A DNA stretch of 51,451 nucleotides, from contig JAKSTP010000019.1 in assembly GCA_024402505.1 (NCBI GenBank), forward strand, positions 1-51,451, given 5' to 3'. Under the pieces are notes generated by a model. That model did no database searches, was not told the origin of the DNA, and saw only the letters and a list, made by a program, of their open reading frames with translations. The position numbers were made by a program, and so were the translations under genes. This document shows, in pieces, positions 1 to 7,656 of this stretch (position 1 is the stretch's first letter; every line of letters begins with the position of its first letter). The DNA comes from Treponema sp. Its GTDB lineage: Bacteria; Spirochaetota; Spirochaetia; Treponematales; Treponemataceae.

Positions 1-52
1 CCCGCGACATCCACCTTGGCAAGGTGGCGCTCTACCACTGAGCTATTTCCGC
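1..52 (-). tRNA. tRNA-Gly (GCC), partial at window edge
   Basis: Read on the minus strand, the acceptor starts GCGGAAA and the D-arm is intact. The anticodon stem-loop CCACC-TTGCCAA-GGTGG carries GCC, which decodes GGC/GGU glycine codons. The T-arm begins at the window edge and the 3' end lies outside the window. Confidence 0.93.
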
Positions 53-78
53 AAGAAATCAAGCAGTAAAATTAGTAG

Positions 79-158
79 TGCGAGGGAAGGGACTTGAACC
101 CTTACGCCGAAGCACCAGATCCTAAGTCTGGCGTGTCTGCCAATTCCACCACTCTCGC
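79..158 (-). tRNA. tRNA-Leu (UAG)
   Basis: On the minus strand: acceptor GCGAGAG, a leucine-type D-arm, anticodon loop CTTAGGA with anticodon UAG (reads CUA/CUG), a variable arm of class II type, and T-loop TTCAAGT. The 3' acceptor strand CCCTCGC pairs with one mismatch (A6 against C67). The discriminator base is A and no CCA end is encoded. It lies 26 bases upstream of the tRNA-Gly, so the two are probably cotranscribed. Confidence 0.93.
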
Positions 159-230
159 ATAAAACTGCGTTGTGCTGAAATATGATTTCAACGTTATATA
201 TAATAGAAAAATGAACTAAAAATGTCAATA

Positions 231-255
231 TACCAGAACGAAAAATGTCCTGGTA
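231..255 (-). terminator. deoC: Hairpin after deoC, possible terminator
   Basis: Nine-base arms TACCAGAAC and GTCCTGGTA (one G-U pair) flank a 7-base loop just past the deoC stop. On the minus strand the stem is followed by an AT-rich stretch but not a clean U-run, so it is a weak intrinsic terminator at best. It also separates deoC from the tRNA pair. Confidence 0.4.
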
Positions 256-260
256 AAACC

Positions 261-974
261 TTAGTTCTCTGCTTCCCGAAGAAGATTGATTCCGCTGGAA
301 GTTCCGATTCTTGAAGCCCCTGCTTTAATAAGTGCAATGGCCGTGCGGTAAGAACGTACTCCGCCGGAAGCTTTTACTCCCATATCAGGACCAACTGCCT
401 GACGCATCAGGGCAATATGGTGTTCGTTTGCTCCGTTTGGAAGGGATTTTCCATCAATTGATTTTGGATTTGCAAAACCAGTGGAAGTCTTTACAAAATC
501 TGCACCGGCTTTTTTTGCGCAAAGGCAGCAGTTTGTAATGGTGCTGTCATCAAGGAAACAGGTTTCAAGAATTGTTTTTACGATGATTTCTTTTCCAATC
601 TTTTTGCCTTCTTCCTTGGAACCTTCAACAACTGCAGCAATATCAGTAGTTACGTTTGAAAATCTTCCTTCAATGGCTGCAGTAATATCAATTACCATGT
701 CAATTTCATCTGCACCGTTGGCAACTGCATTTCTTGCTTCAAAAACTTTAGATTCGGTAGTAGTTGCGCCTAAAGGAAAACCGATTACTGTGCAAACTTT
801 TACAGGGGAGTCTTTAAGTTCTGAAGCACAAACATTTACATAAATTGGGTTTACACAAACTGATGCAAAACCGTAGCGGTCTGCTTCCTGACACAATCTG
901 ATGATCTGTTCAACTTTTGCATTTGGTGCAAGCAGTGTGTGATCAATCATGGCGGCTAAATCTTTCTTGTTCAT
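261..974 (-). CDS. deoC: Deoxyribose-phosphate aldolase
   Basis: Cytosolic class I aldolase that reversibly splits 2-deoxyribose 5-phosphate into glyceraldehyde 3-phosphate and acetaldehyde in deoxynucleoside catabolism. The 237-residue length is normal for the bacterial short form. Visible family features are IDHTLL near the N-terminus, [11 protein letters not shown] with the conserved Asp, the Schiff-base lysine in DFVKTSTGF (about residue 160) and the second active-site lysine in GVKASGGVR (about residue 200). No nucleoside phosphorylase neighbours it, so it stands alone. The ATG has no recognisable Shine-Dalgarno; a possible -10 (TATAGT) lies 7 bases upstream, hinting at a leaderless message. 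Confidence 0.96.
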   Translation of the reverse strand: MNKKDLAAMIDHTLLAPNAKVEQIIRLCQEADRYGFASVCVNPIYVNVCASELKDSPVKVCTVIGFPLGATTTESKVFEARNAVANGADEIDMVIDITAAIEGRFSNVTTDIAAVVEGSKEEGKKIGKEIIVKTILETCFLDDSTITNCCLCAKKAGADFVKTSTGFANPKSIDGKSLPNGANEHHIALMRQAVGPDMGVKASGGVRSYRTAIALIKAGASRIGTSSGINLLREAEN

Positions 975-981
975 GAGTATA

Positions 982-987
982 ACTATA
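982..987 (-). promoter_or_regulatory. deoC: Possible -10 element of deoC
   Basis: TATAGT on the minus strand lies 7 bases from the deoC ATG, and I see no convincing -35. If used, transcription would begin at or within a base of the start codon. Weak evidence on its own. Confidence 0.3.
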
Positions 988-1075
988 TCAAAAAAATCCC
1001 GTAAAGAAAATCTGTTTTTTGCCGATTAGTAAAGAAGAGTACCGTTTTCATCGGTCAAGATTAGAAGGGGCAAAT

Positions 1076-2236
1076 ATGGCTGGCTCAAAAAAGACAGGAA
1101 AAATTTACCGATCATTGCTATCAAATTCTTTGAAAAAAAACGGATTAATTACATGGAGATATGTGTTTACCGGTACAGAACGTGAAACTGCCGTGGAAAA
1201 AACTTTCTTCCTTGAATTTGCAATGATTAATCCAAGTGAAACGGCAGAAGAAATTACCCTTGGTTTTAAAGCACGTCAGATTTTCAATGAAGAAGATCTG
1301 CAGTATGCATTAGCGGGAACTGATTCTGCAAAAACCATTCAGACTGAAGCAATTCTTAAACCTTCATTTGTAACAGTCCGCTTTGGTGAAATGGGAAGTT
1401 CAGCCCGTCATACAGCCCTTTATTTTTCTTCTAATCAGATTGAAATCAATCAGAAAAACTTTGAGATTACCGCCGGAAACTGCAGATTTACAGAAAATAC
1501 AATTACCGGTTTTATCAGTGTTGATGAAAATGAACTTGAAACTCACCCTGAATATCTTTGTAATCCAGGCTACGTAAAATATAATTTTGATTTTGAAATC
1601 ACTTCTCCTTGTGAAAGCGGTTTTGATGGAAAAGATTTTTTCTGGTGCCCTGTAGGATTGAAAACCAATTTTTCGGGAACCATGAATTACAACGGATATG
1701 ATTATATTGTAAATCCAAAAACTTCCTTCGGTTATATCGAGAAATTCTACGGCCGGGATTATGTAAGTCCATGGTTCCACCTTTCTGGCTGCAGCATTCA
1801 GTCAATTATTTCCGGTCATACACTTTTTGATTCGGGATTTGCGGTTCACGGATCTTTTAATGACAAAATTTCTTTTATTGCAGATATTGAAGGCACCCGT
1901 CTTGATTTTGTTGCCGATAAAAACAAGTTCAACTGCATCTGGGAATGTGTTCAAGCCCCGAAAACTGCCGACGATGAAAACGAACTTCTTCACTGGAATG
2001 TAAGTATTGATGAAAAAACCTGGGTTATTGATGCCGATATTTTCTGCAAAGTAAGCGATCTTGCAAACAGAAAGATGGAAATGACTTGTGGAAAGCGCAT
2101 GCTCCTTTCGGTAATCGAGACTGGCAGCGGATACGGCGAAATCAAGGTTTTCAAGAAAACAAAAAAATCCCTTGAACAGATTGAATACCTCCGTGTTACA
2201 AAAGCATTCTGTCAGTACGGAAATATCGAAGAATAG
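1076..2236 (+). CDS. Conserved unknown protein, tocopherol-cyclase-like motif
   Basis: I do not recognise this protein with certainty. It has about 386 residues with no signal peptide or membrane segment. The central segment GYIEKFYGRDYVSPWFHLS followed by GCSI resembles the signature of the tocopherol cyclase/CrtC-like lipocalin-fold families (GY-EK--G--YP--W----CN). That suggests a beta-barrel-like protein acting on a hydrophobic ligand, but this is inference. The frame is open from a TTG at 1019. I prefer the ATG at 1076 because a strong Shine-Dalgarno (AGAAGGGG, 1063-1070) sits 5 bases before it, while the TTG has none. It is divergent from deoC and ends 55 bases before lysC. Confidence 0.6.
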   Translation: MAGSKKTGKIYRSLLSNSLKKNGLITWRYVFTGTERETAVEKTFFLEFAMINPSETAEEITLGFKARQIFNEEDLQYALAGTDSAKTIQTEAILKPSFVTVRFGEMGSSARHTALYFSSNQIEINQKNFEITAGNCRFTENTITGFISVDENELETHPEYLCNPGYVKYNFDFEITSPCESGFDGKDFFWCPVGLKTNFSGTMNYNGYDYIVNPKTSFGYIEKFYGRDYVSPWFHLSGCSIQSIISGHTLFDSGFAVHGSFNDKISFIADIEGTRLDFVADKNKFNCIWECVQAPKTADDENELLHWNVSIDEKTWVIDADIFCKVSDLANRKMEMTCGKRMLLSVIETGSGYGEIKVFKKTKKSLEQIEYLRVTKAFCQYGNIEE

Positions 2237-2256
2237 TTACATATACCTGCCTTACG

Positions 2257-2285
2257 TGGACTTTATCTGATTTTTTCTATATAAT
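2257..2285 (+). promoter_or_regulatory. lysC: lysC promoter, apparently giving a leaderless mRNA
   Basis: A -35 TGGACT (2257-2262) and a perfect -10 TATAAT (2280-2285) are separated by 17 bases. Six bases separate the -10 from the A of the lysC ATG at 2292, so the expected transcription start falls on the start codon. No Shine-Dalgarno precedes either candidate ATG. Confidence 0.7.
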
Positions 2286-2291
2286 GTAGCC

Positions 2292-3617
2292 ATGATAGTA
2301 ATGAAATTTGGTGGTTCTTCAGTAGCAAACGCTGACAGAATCAAGCACGTGGCTTCAATTATTCAGGCCTACAAGGAAAAACGCCCTGTAGTTGTTCTTT
2401 CTGCTATGGGTGATACAACGGATTATCTTCTTGACGCAGCTGATATGGCTGTGGAAGGTAAAATCGATATTGAAAACGTTGCAAAACTGCACCGCGAAAC
2501 TGTTGATATTCTTAAAATTGACGGGACTGCAATTGAGGACCTTCTGGAAGAATTAACCAAACTTCTTACCGGTATTTCCATGCTGAAAGAACTTTCTAAA
2601 AAGACCCGGGATTACCTGGTTTCTTTTGGTGAACGACTTTCCGTACGCATTATGGCCGCTTATCTTCACAGTCAGGGAATCGAAGCTAAATTCTTTGATG
2701 CATGGGACATCGGAATGATTTCGGACTCTAACTTTATGGCCGCAGAACTTCTTGATGAAGTTTGGGACAACATTCCTCTCTATCTTACAGGCTACAAAAA
2801 CGGCGAAACAGACGCTATCCCAATTGTTACAGGCTTTATTGCTAAAGACAAGAAGGGTAATATTACAACTTTGGGCCGCGGCGGTTCAGATCTTTCTGCA
2901 ACAATGATTGGATCTGCTATGGAAGCCGAAGAAATCCAGACATGGAAAGATGTTGACGGTATTATGACAACTGATCCACGTGTCTGCAAAGATGCAAAAC
3001 CTGTTCCTGAAGTAACTTATGAAGAAGCCCAGGAACTTGCCATGTTCGGAGCACAGGTTCTTCATCCACGTTCAATGATTCCTTGCCGTAAGACTGGAAC
3101 TCCTGTACGTGTAAAGAACTCTTACAATATTCAGAGTCCAGGTTCCATCATTGTTGAACAGCACTCTGGAAAAGTTCCACCGGTTTGTGCCATCACGACT
3201 GTAAAAAATACAACTCTTATCGATATTGTTTCGTCACGTATGCTTGGAGCCGCCGGTTTCCTTGCCCACGTATTCAACAACTTCCTAAAATGGAACATCT
3301 CTATTGATGTAATTGCTACTTCAGAAGTTTCTGTTTCTCTTACAGTAAATTCAAAGTCAAATCTTAAAGGACTTTTGGAAGATCTTGAAAATGTTGCAGA
3401 TGTTGAAGTAAAAACAGGCAAAGCTATTGTTACTATCGTTTGCGATGCCACCCATTCTTCTTCAATTCTTGCAGCTGGTTTTGACGCACTTTCCGATGAG
3501 GGCATCAACGTTCAGATGATCAGCCAGGGTGCATCAAAAGTAAATATCAGTATGCTTGTTGATGAAGATGAAGCTGAACAGGCTGTAAAAGTTCTGCACA
3601 AGGCTTTTTTTGAGTAA
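2292..3617 (+). CDS. lysC: Aspartate kinase, monofunctional with ACT domains
   Basis: Phosphorylates aspartate to aspartyl-4-phosphate, the first step towards lysine/diaminopimelate, threonine and methionine. The 441-residue length matches LysC-type monofunctional enzymes. The amino acid kinase domain (about 1-280) shows KFGGSSVAN at the N-terminus, SFGERLS, and the GRGGSDLSATMI nucleotide/aspartate segment. Two ACT domains follow (about 300-440), implying allosteric control by an end product. dapB follows after 18 bases, pairing the first enzyme of the pathway with a diaminopimelate-branch enzyme. An alternative start is the ATG at 2301, which gives MKFGGSSV. Neither start has a Shine-Dalgarno. 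Confidence 0.96.
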   Translation: MIVMKFGGSSVANADRIKHVASIIQAYKEKRPVVVLSAMGDTTDYLLDAADMAVEGKIDIENVAKLHRETVDILKIDGTAIEDLLEELTKLLTGISMLKELSKKTRDYLVSFGERLSVRIMAAYLHSQGIEAKFFDAWDIGMISDSNFMAAELLDEVWDNIPLYLTGYKNGETDAIPIVTGFIAKDKKGNITTLGRGGSDLSATMIGSAMEAEEIQTWKDVDGIMTTDPRVCKDAKPVPEVTYEEAQELAMFGAQVLHPRSMIPCRKTGTPVRVKNSYNIQSPGSIIVEQHSGKVPPVCAITTVKNTTLIDIVSSRMLGAAGFLAHVFNNFLKWNISIDVIATSEVSVSLTVNSKSNLKGLLEDLENVADVEVKTGKAIVTIVCDATHSSSILAAGFDALSDEGINVQMISQGASKVNISMLVDEDEAEQAVKVLHKAFFE

Positions 3618-3635
3618 TAGTAAAGGAGAATTTAT

Positions 3636-4415
3636 ATGAAGATTGCAATGGTTGGATTTGGAAAAATGGGCCACATGATCAAGACTGCAGCTGAAGCCTG
3701 TGGAAATGAAGTGGTTTGTACAGTAGATGTTGTAGCTGCTGATGCAGATGTAAAAGTTGCTGCCGGTGATTATGAAGCTGTAGCCCGGGCCGTGAAAGAA
3801 AGCGGTGCTCAGGGAATCATTGAATTTACTCATCCGACTGCTGTAATGGGAAATATTAAAGCTCTTCTTCCACTGGGACTTCCTCTTGTTGTTGGAACAA
3901 CCGGCTGGGTAGATAAAGAAGACGAAGTTAAGGCTTTGGCTGCCTCATGCGGCGGAGCAATCATGCGTTCTTCAAACTTTTCTATTGGTGTAAATCTTTT
4001 TTATAAAGTAGTTGCCGAAGCTGCAAAGCTTTTTAATGAATATAACGAATACGATGCTGCTACCTGGGAAATGCATCACCGCCAGAAGGCAGACAGTCCT
4101 TCAGGAACAGCATTGAGCATTGCTCAGGTGGTTATGGAAAACTTCAAGCGCAAGACAGAAACCGAAGTTGATGCTTTCCACGAAAAGCCAGCAGAAAATG
4201 CACTTCACGTTTCATCAACACGCTGTGGTTTTGTTCCTGGAACTCACGCTGTATTCTTTGACGGACCTGCAGATCAGATTGAAATCCGTCATACTGCCAG
4301 AAGCCGTGAAGGTTTTGCTTATGGTGCAGTACATGCCCTGGAAAAACTTCATGAAGGCATTCTCAACGGGGACCTTAAAAAAGGCAACCTCTACGGTATG
4401 GAAATTTTCGGCTAA
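3636..4415 (+). CDS. dapB: 4-hydroxy-tetrahydrodipicolinate reductase
   Basis: NAD(P)H-dependent step of the diaminopimelate/lysine pathway, acting on the product of DapA. The N-terminal Rossmann motif GFGKMG (residues 7-12), the GTTGW segment near residue 90 and the catalytic/substrate motif MHHRQKADSPSGTA near residue 148 are all present. The 259-residue length is normal. A good Shine-Dalgarno (AAAGGAGA) lies before the ATG. It is cotranscribed with lysC. dapA is not in the window. Confidence 0.96.
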   Translation: MKIAMVGFGKMGHMIKTAAEACGNEVVCTVDVVAADADVKVAAGDYEAVARAVKESGAQGIIEFTHPTAVMGNIKALLPLGLPLVVGTTGWVDKEDEVKALAASCGGAIMRSSNFSIGVNLFYKVVAEAAKLFNEYNEYDAATWEMHHRQKADSPSGTALSIAQVVMENFKRKTETEVDAFHEKPAENALHVSSTRCGFVPGTHAVFFDGPADQIEIRHTARSREGFAYGAVHALEKLHEGILNGDLKKGNLYGMEIFG

Positions 4416-4457
4416 TAGTATTATTCAGCTGATATAAGAAATCTTGGAGTAAGTATA

Positions 4458-4757
4458 ATGCTTGGCGATACCTTTTATCTTTTACGAAAAGTTGTAAAAA
4501 GCGTCTTTGTGGTTATACTTGCTTTTCTTGTCATTATTCTTGTAGTTTTTGTTCCATTCTTTTCTCTTCTTGTTGTAGGAACCAGAATCTTAAGCGGCAA
4601 TCCATTCTCATGGGTATTTACTGTGGTATGGTTTGGCGGCTTTTGCTACACACTTTTTCATTTTTCATTATTCGTACGAAGAAAACTTAACGGGGCAGGG
4701 GATAAAAGCGAAGAGCCTACACCTGAAGCCCTGGAAGAATACGGAAATCGTCAGTAA
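4458..4757 (+). CDS. Small membrane protein of unknown function
   Basis: A 99-residue protein I cannot assign. Two hydrophobic segments are clear: about residues 12-37 (VFVVILAFLVIILVVFVPFF) and 47-66, followed by a charged, probably cytoplasmic tail rich in Glu and Pro. A GGAG Shine-Dalgarno precedes the ATG. It lies 42 bases after dapB and 19 before the ABC-transporter ATPase, so it may be the first gene of the transporter operon or the last of the lysC-dapB unit. Nothing in the sequence decides its role. Confidence 0.75.
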   Translation: MLGDTFYLLRKVVKSVFVVILAFLVIILVVFVPFFSLLVVGTRILSGNPFSWVFTVVWFGGFCYTLFHFSLFVRRKLNGAGDKSEEPTPEALEEYGNRQ

Positions 4758-4776
4758 TCTTTAAGGAGATAATCCT

Positions 4777-5880
4777 ATGAAACTTGTTTTGGAAGATCTT
4801 ACAAAGGTGTTTGCATCAAAAAGCAAAACCAATAAAAAAGATGTAACCGCTGTAAATCACGTAAATCTTGAATTTCCCGACGGAAAACTGGTAAGCCTTC
4901 TTGGGCCTTCAGGATGCGGAAAAAGTACAACTCTTTTTATGATTGCAGGACTTGAACCACCTACATCAGGAAAAATCTGGTTTGGAGGTTCTGAAGTAAC
5001 CTGGATTCCTGCAGAAAAACGAGGCATTGGTCTTGTATTCCAGAACTACGCTCTTTATCCTCATCTTACTGTAGCACAGAACGTTGCTTTTCCTCTTGAA
5101 AATCTTAAAGGAGATGCAAAACTTTCTAAAGAAGAGATTGAAAAACGGGTAAAAGAAGCCTGCAGCATTGTTCAGATTCAAGATTACCTTGACCGAAAAC
5201 CAAAGGAACTTTCCGGCGGTCAGCAGCAGCGTGTAGCCATTGCCAGAGCCCTTGTAAAAAATCCGCCTGTTCTTCTTCTTGACGAACCCCTTTCCAACCT
5301 TGATGCACGTCTTCGCCTTCAGACCCGTGAAGAACTTCGCCGCATTCAGAAAGAAACCGGCATTACAACTGTTTTTGTTACTCACGATCAGGATGAAGCT
5401 ATGAGTATTTCCGATCTTATTGTTGTAATGAAAGACGGTGTTGTTCAGCAGACAGGAACTCCTCAGGAAGTTTACAATAATCCGGTAAATCTTTTTGTTG
5501 CAAAATTCCTTGGAAATCCTCCAATCAACACATTTAAAGGCTGCATTAAGGAAGAACGGGTTTATATCGGTGAAGAATTTATCATGGATGCAAAAGGTCT
5601 TTCCGATCAGAAAGTAACAGTGGGCATCCGTGCAGAAGGCTTTGAAGTTTCAGGTTGTATTGATTCACCTGTGGAAGGCCGAAAAATCACCTTTGATGTG
5701 GACCGCATAGAAACCATGGGCCGTGATACCAGTGTTCTCCTGGCTCATCCTAAGAGTGAAAATCCTATTGTCCGTGCCTTTTTGAATGATGAAAGAATTC
5801 CTGAAAAAGGAACAGTTCAGCTTATTGCCAGAAAAGACAAGATGTACGTGTTTGCCGAAGACGGAAACCGTATTTTATAG
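4777..5880 (+). CDS. ABC importer ATPase, UgpC/MsmX type
   Basis: Energises a carbohydrate-type ABC importer from the cytoplasmic side. Walker A LLGPSGCGKSTT, Q-loop VFQNYALYPHL, signature LSGGQQQRVAIARAL, Walker B VLLLDEPLSNLD and the switch His in VFVTHDQDEA are all intact. The C-terminal third (about 240-367) matches the TOBE/regulatory extension of the UgpC/MalK/MsmX group. The 367-residue length is typical. Two permeases and a binding protein follow with gaps of 9-12 bases, forming one operon. The substrate cannot be read from sequence; sugars, glycerol-3-phosphate and polyols are all possible in this family. Confidence 0.93.
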   Translation: MKLVLEDLTKVFASKSKTNKKDVTAVNHVNLEFPDGKLVSLLGPSGCGKSTTLFMIAGLEPPTSGKIWFGGSEVTWIPAEKRGIGLVFQNYALYPHLTVAQNVAFPLENLKGDAKLSKEEIEKRVKEACSIVQIQDYLDRKPKELSGGQQQRVAIARALVKNPPVLLLDEPLSNLDARLRLQTREELRRIQKETGITTVFVTHDQDEAMSISDLIVVMKDGVVQQTGTPQEVYNNPVNLFVAKFLGNPPINTFKGCIKEERVYIGEEFIMDAKGLSDQKVTVGIRAEGFEVSGCIDSPVEGRKITFDVDRIETMGRDTSVLLAHPKSENPIVRAFLNDERIPEKGTVQLIARKDKMYVFAEDGNRIL

Positions 5881-5889
5881 AAGGCAGCT

Positions 5890-6786
5890 ATGAGAAAGAA
5901 TCATTTAAAAGCTTATCTTTACATTCTGCCGGCCTTCCTGTTTCTGGCAGTGTTCATGATCTATCCTCTTTTTGATGTATTTATTTACTCATTTGAAGAA
6001 GGCTTTAATTCTGCATCCCAGACTTTCTTTGGAGTAGGTCTTTACAATTATTCTTACGTTCTTCATGATCCTTATTTTTTACAGGCTCTGAAAAACACCT
6101 TTATTCTTGTGATTATTACGGTTCCTGTATCAACTGTTCTTGCTCTGCTTATTTCTGTAGCACTTTCGTCTATTAAACCCTTGCAGAAACTTTTTCAGAC
6201 CATTTACTTTCTGCCTTATGTAACAAATACTCTGGCGGTAGGACTTGTTTTCATGATTCTTTTCAAGAAAACTGCCTATTCTGACGGTCTTGTAAATCTT
6301 CTCATAAAGGCTTTTGGTGGAGAAAGTGTGGATTTTATAGAAGGTCCTTACTGGGCAAAAATGTTTGTTCTTTGTTTTTATACAGTATGGGTTGTTCTTC
6401 CATTTAAAATCCTTATCCTTACTTCGGCCATTGCCAGTGTAAATCCACTTTATTATCAGGCAGCCCGGGTTGATGGTACAAGCAAAGCCCGTCAGTTCTG
6501 GAAGATTACGCTTCCTATGATTTCTCCAATGATTTCTTATCTTGTGATTACCGGTTTTATCGGAGCCTTTAAAGCATATTCAGATGCCGTTGCTCTTTTT
6601 GGAACAGATCTGAATCTTTCCGGCATGAATACAATCGTTGGTTATGTTTACGATATGCTTTACGGTAATTCAGGGGGATATCCTTCTTACGCTTCAAGTG
6701 CCGCCATCATTCTTTTTGCCATTGTATTTACTATCACCCTTATAAATCTTTCCGTAAGTAAAAAATACACAAATTACGAAAACTAG
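5890..6786 (+). CDS. ABC sugar-type permease, UgpA/MalF-like
   Basis: Inner-membrane subunit with about six membrane segments, starting with one at roughly residues 9-31. The EAA loop that contacts the ATPase is visible as YYQAARVDGTSKARQFWKIT followed by LP (about residues 194-215). The 298-residue length is normal for the UgpA/LacF/MsmF class. Nine bases separate it from the ATPase gene and nine from the partner permease, so translation is probably coupled. Confidence 0.93.
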   Translation: MRKNHLKAYLYILPAFLFLAVFMIYPLFDVFIYSFEEGFNSASQTFFGVGLYNYSYVLHDPYFLQALKNTFILVIITVPVSTVLALLISVALSSIKPLQKLFQTIYFLPYVTNTLAVGLVFMILFKKTAYSDGLVNLLIKAFGGESVDFIEGPYWAKMFVLCFYTVWVVLPFKILILTSAIASVNPLYYQAARVDGTSKARQFWKITLPMISPMISYLVITGFIGAFKAYSDAVALFGTDLNLSGMNTIVGYVYDMLYGNSGGYPSYASSAAIILFAIVFTITLINLSVSKKYTNYEN

Positions 6787-6795
6787 GAGGAGAGG

Positions 6796-7644
6796 ATGAA
6801 CAGTTCACTTACAAAAACAGAAATTGTAAAAAAATCTTTTATTTATCTTTTCCTTGGAATCTGGGCACTTTTTGTTCTTTTTCCATTTTACTGGATGTTG
6901 CTTACCTCTGTAAAAAGTTACGGGGCCTGGACCGGTGAGTTCATTCCAAAATTCTACACCCTGCATCCTACCTTTGAAAATTATGCAGAAGCCTTTACTT
7001 CTGTAAATCTGGGCCGCTACCTTTTAAATACACTGCTTTTTACAGTTATTACAACAGCCGTAATGATTCTTGTTATTGTGCTTGCAGCCTTTGCTTTTTC
7101 AAGACTTGAGTTCCGGGGTAAAAATGCCATCTTCGCTCTTTTCATCTCCCTTATGATGATTCCAAACGAACTGGTTATTATTACAAATTATGTTACCATT
7201 ACAAGTCTGAATCTCCGCAATACCTTTACAGGCCTTATTCTTCCAAGTATAACATCTGTCTTCTATATATATCTTCTTAAAGAGAATTTTGAACAGGTGC
7301 CAAAGGAGCTTTATCTTGCTTCAAAAGTTGACGGTTCTTCCGATCTGAAGTTTCTTTTCAAAATCATGCTGCCAATCTGCAAACCTACAATTATTACAGT
7401 TTCAATTCTTAAGGTTATTGAATGCTGGAATTCCTTTATCTGGCCGCGCCTGGTTACCGACGATGAAAATTATTTCCTGGTTTCAAACGGCATTCAGGCA
7501 ATCCGGGAAAATGGTTTTGGCCGTGAAAATGTGCCTGCCATGATGGCCGCTGTAGTAGTTATTTCGGTTCCGCTTATTGTTCTTTTCCTTCTATTCCGTG
7601 ACAAGATTATGGAAGGTGTCAGCCGCGGTGGTACAAAAAACTAG
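6796..7644 (+). CDS. ABC sugar-type permease, UgpE/MalG-like
   Basis: Second inner-membrane permease, 282 residues, with about six membrane segments. The EAA loop reads LYLASKVDGSSDLKFLFKIM followed by LP near residue 175. The N-terminal topology and the closing helix before a short basic tail (GVSRGGTKN) fit the UgpE/LacG/MsmG class. A strong Shine-Dalgarno (AGGAGAGG) precedes the ATG. It forms the heterodimeric channel with the preceding gene. Confidence 0.93.
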   Translation: MNSSLTKTEIVKKSFIYLFLGIWALFVLFPFYWMLLTSVKSYGAWTGEFIPKFYTLHPTFENYAEAFTSVNLGRYLLNTLLFTVITTAVMILVIVLAAFAFSRLEFRGKNAIFALFISLMMIPNELVIITNYVTITSLNLRNTFTGLILPSITSVFYIYLLKENFEQVPKELYLASKVDGSSDLKFLFKIMLPICKPTIITVSILKVIECWNSFIWPRLVTDDENYFLVSNGIQAIRENGFGRENVPAMMAAVVVISVPLIVLFLLFRDKIMEGVSRGGTKN

Positions 7645-7656
7645 GGGAGTGAAAAG

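Noticed and set aside
2237..2291. Possible lysine riboswitch before lysC
   Set aside because: Only 55 bases separate the genes and they are taken up by the promoter; a lysine riboswitch needs about 170 bases.
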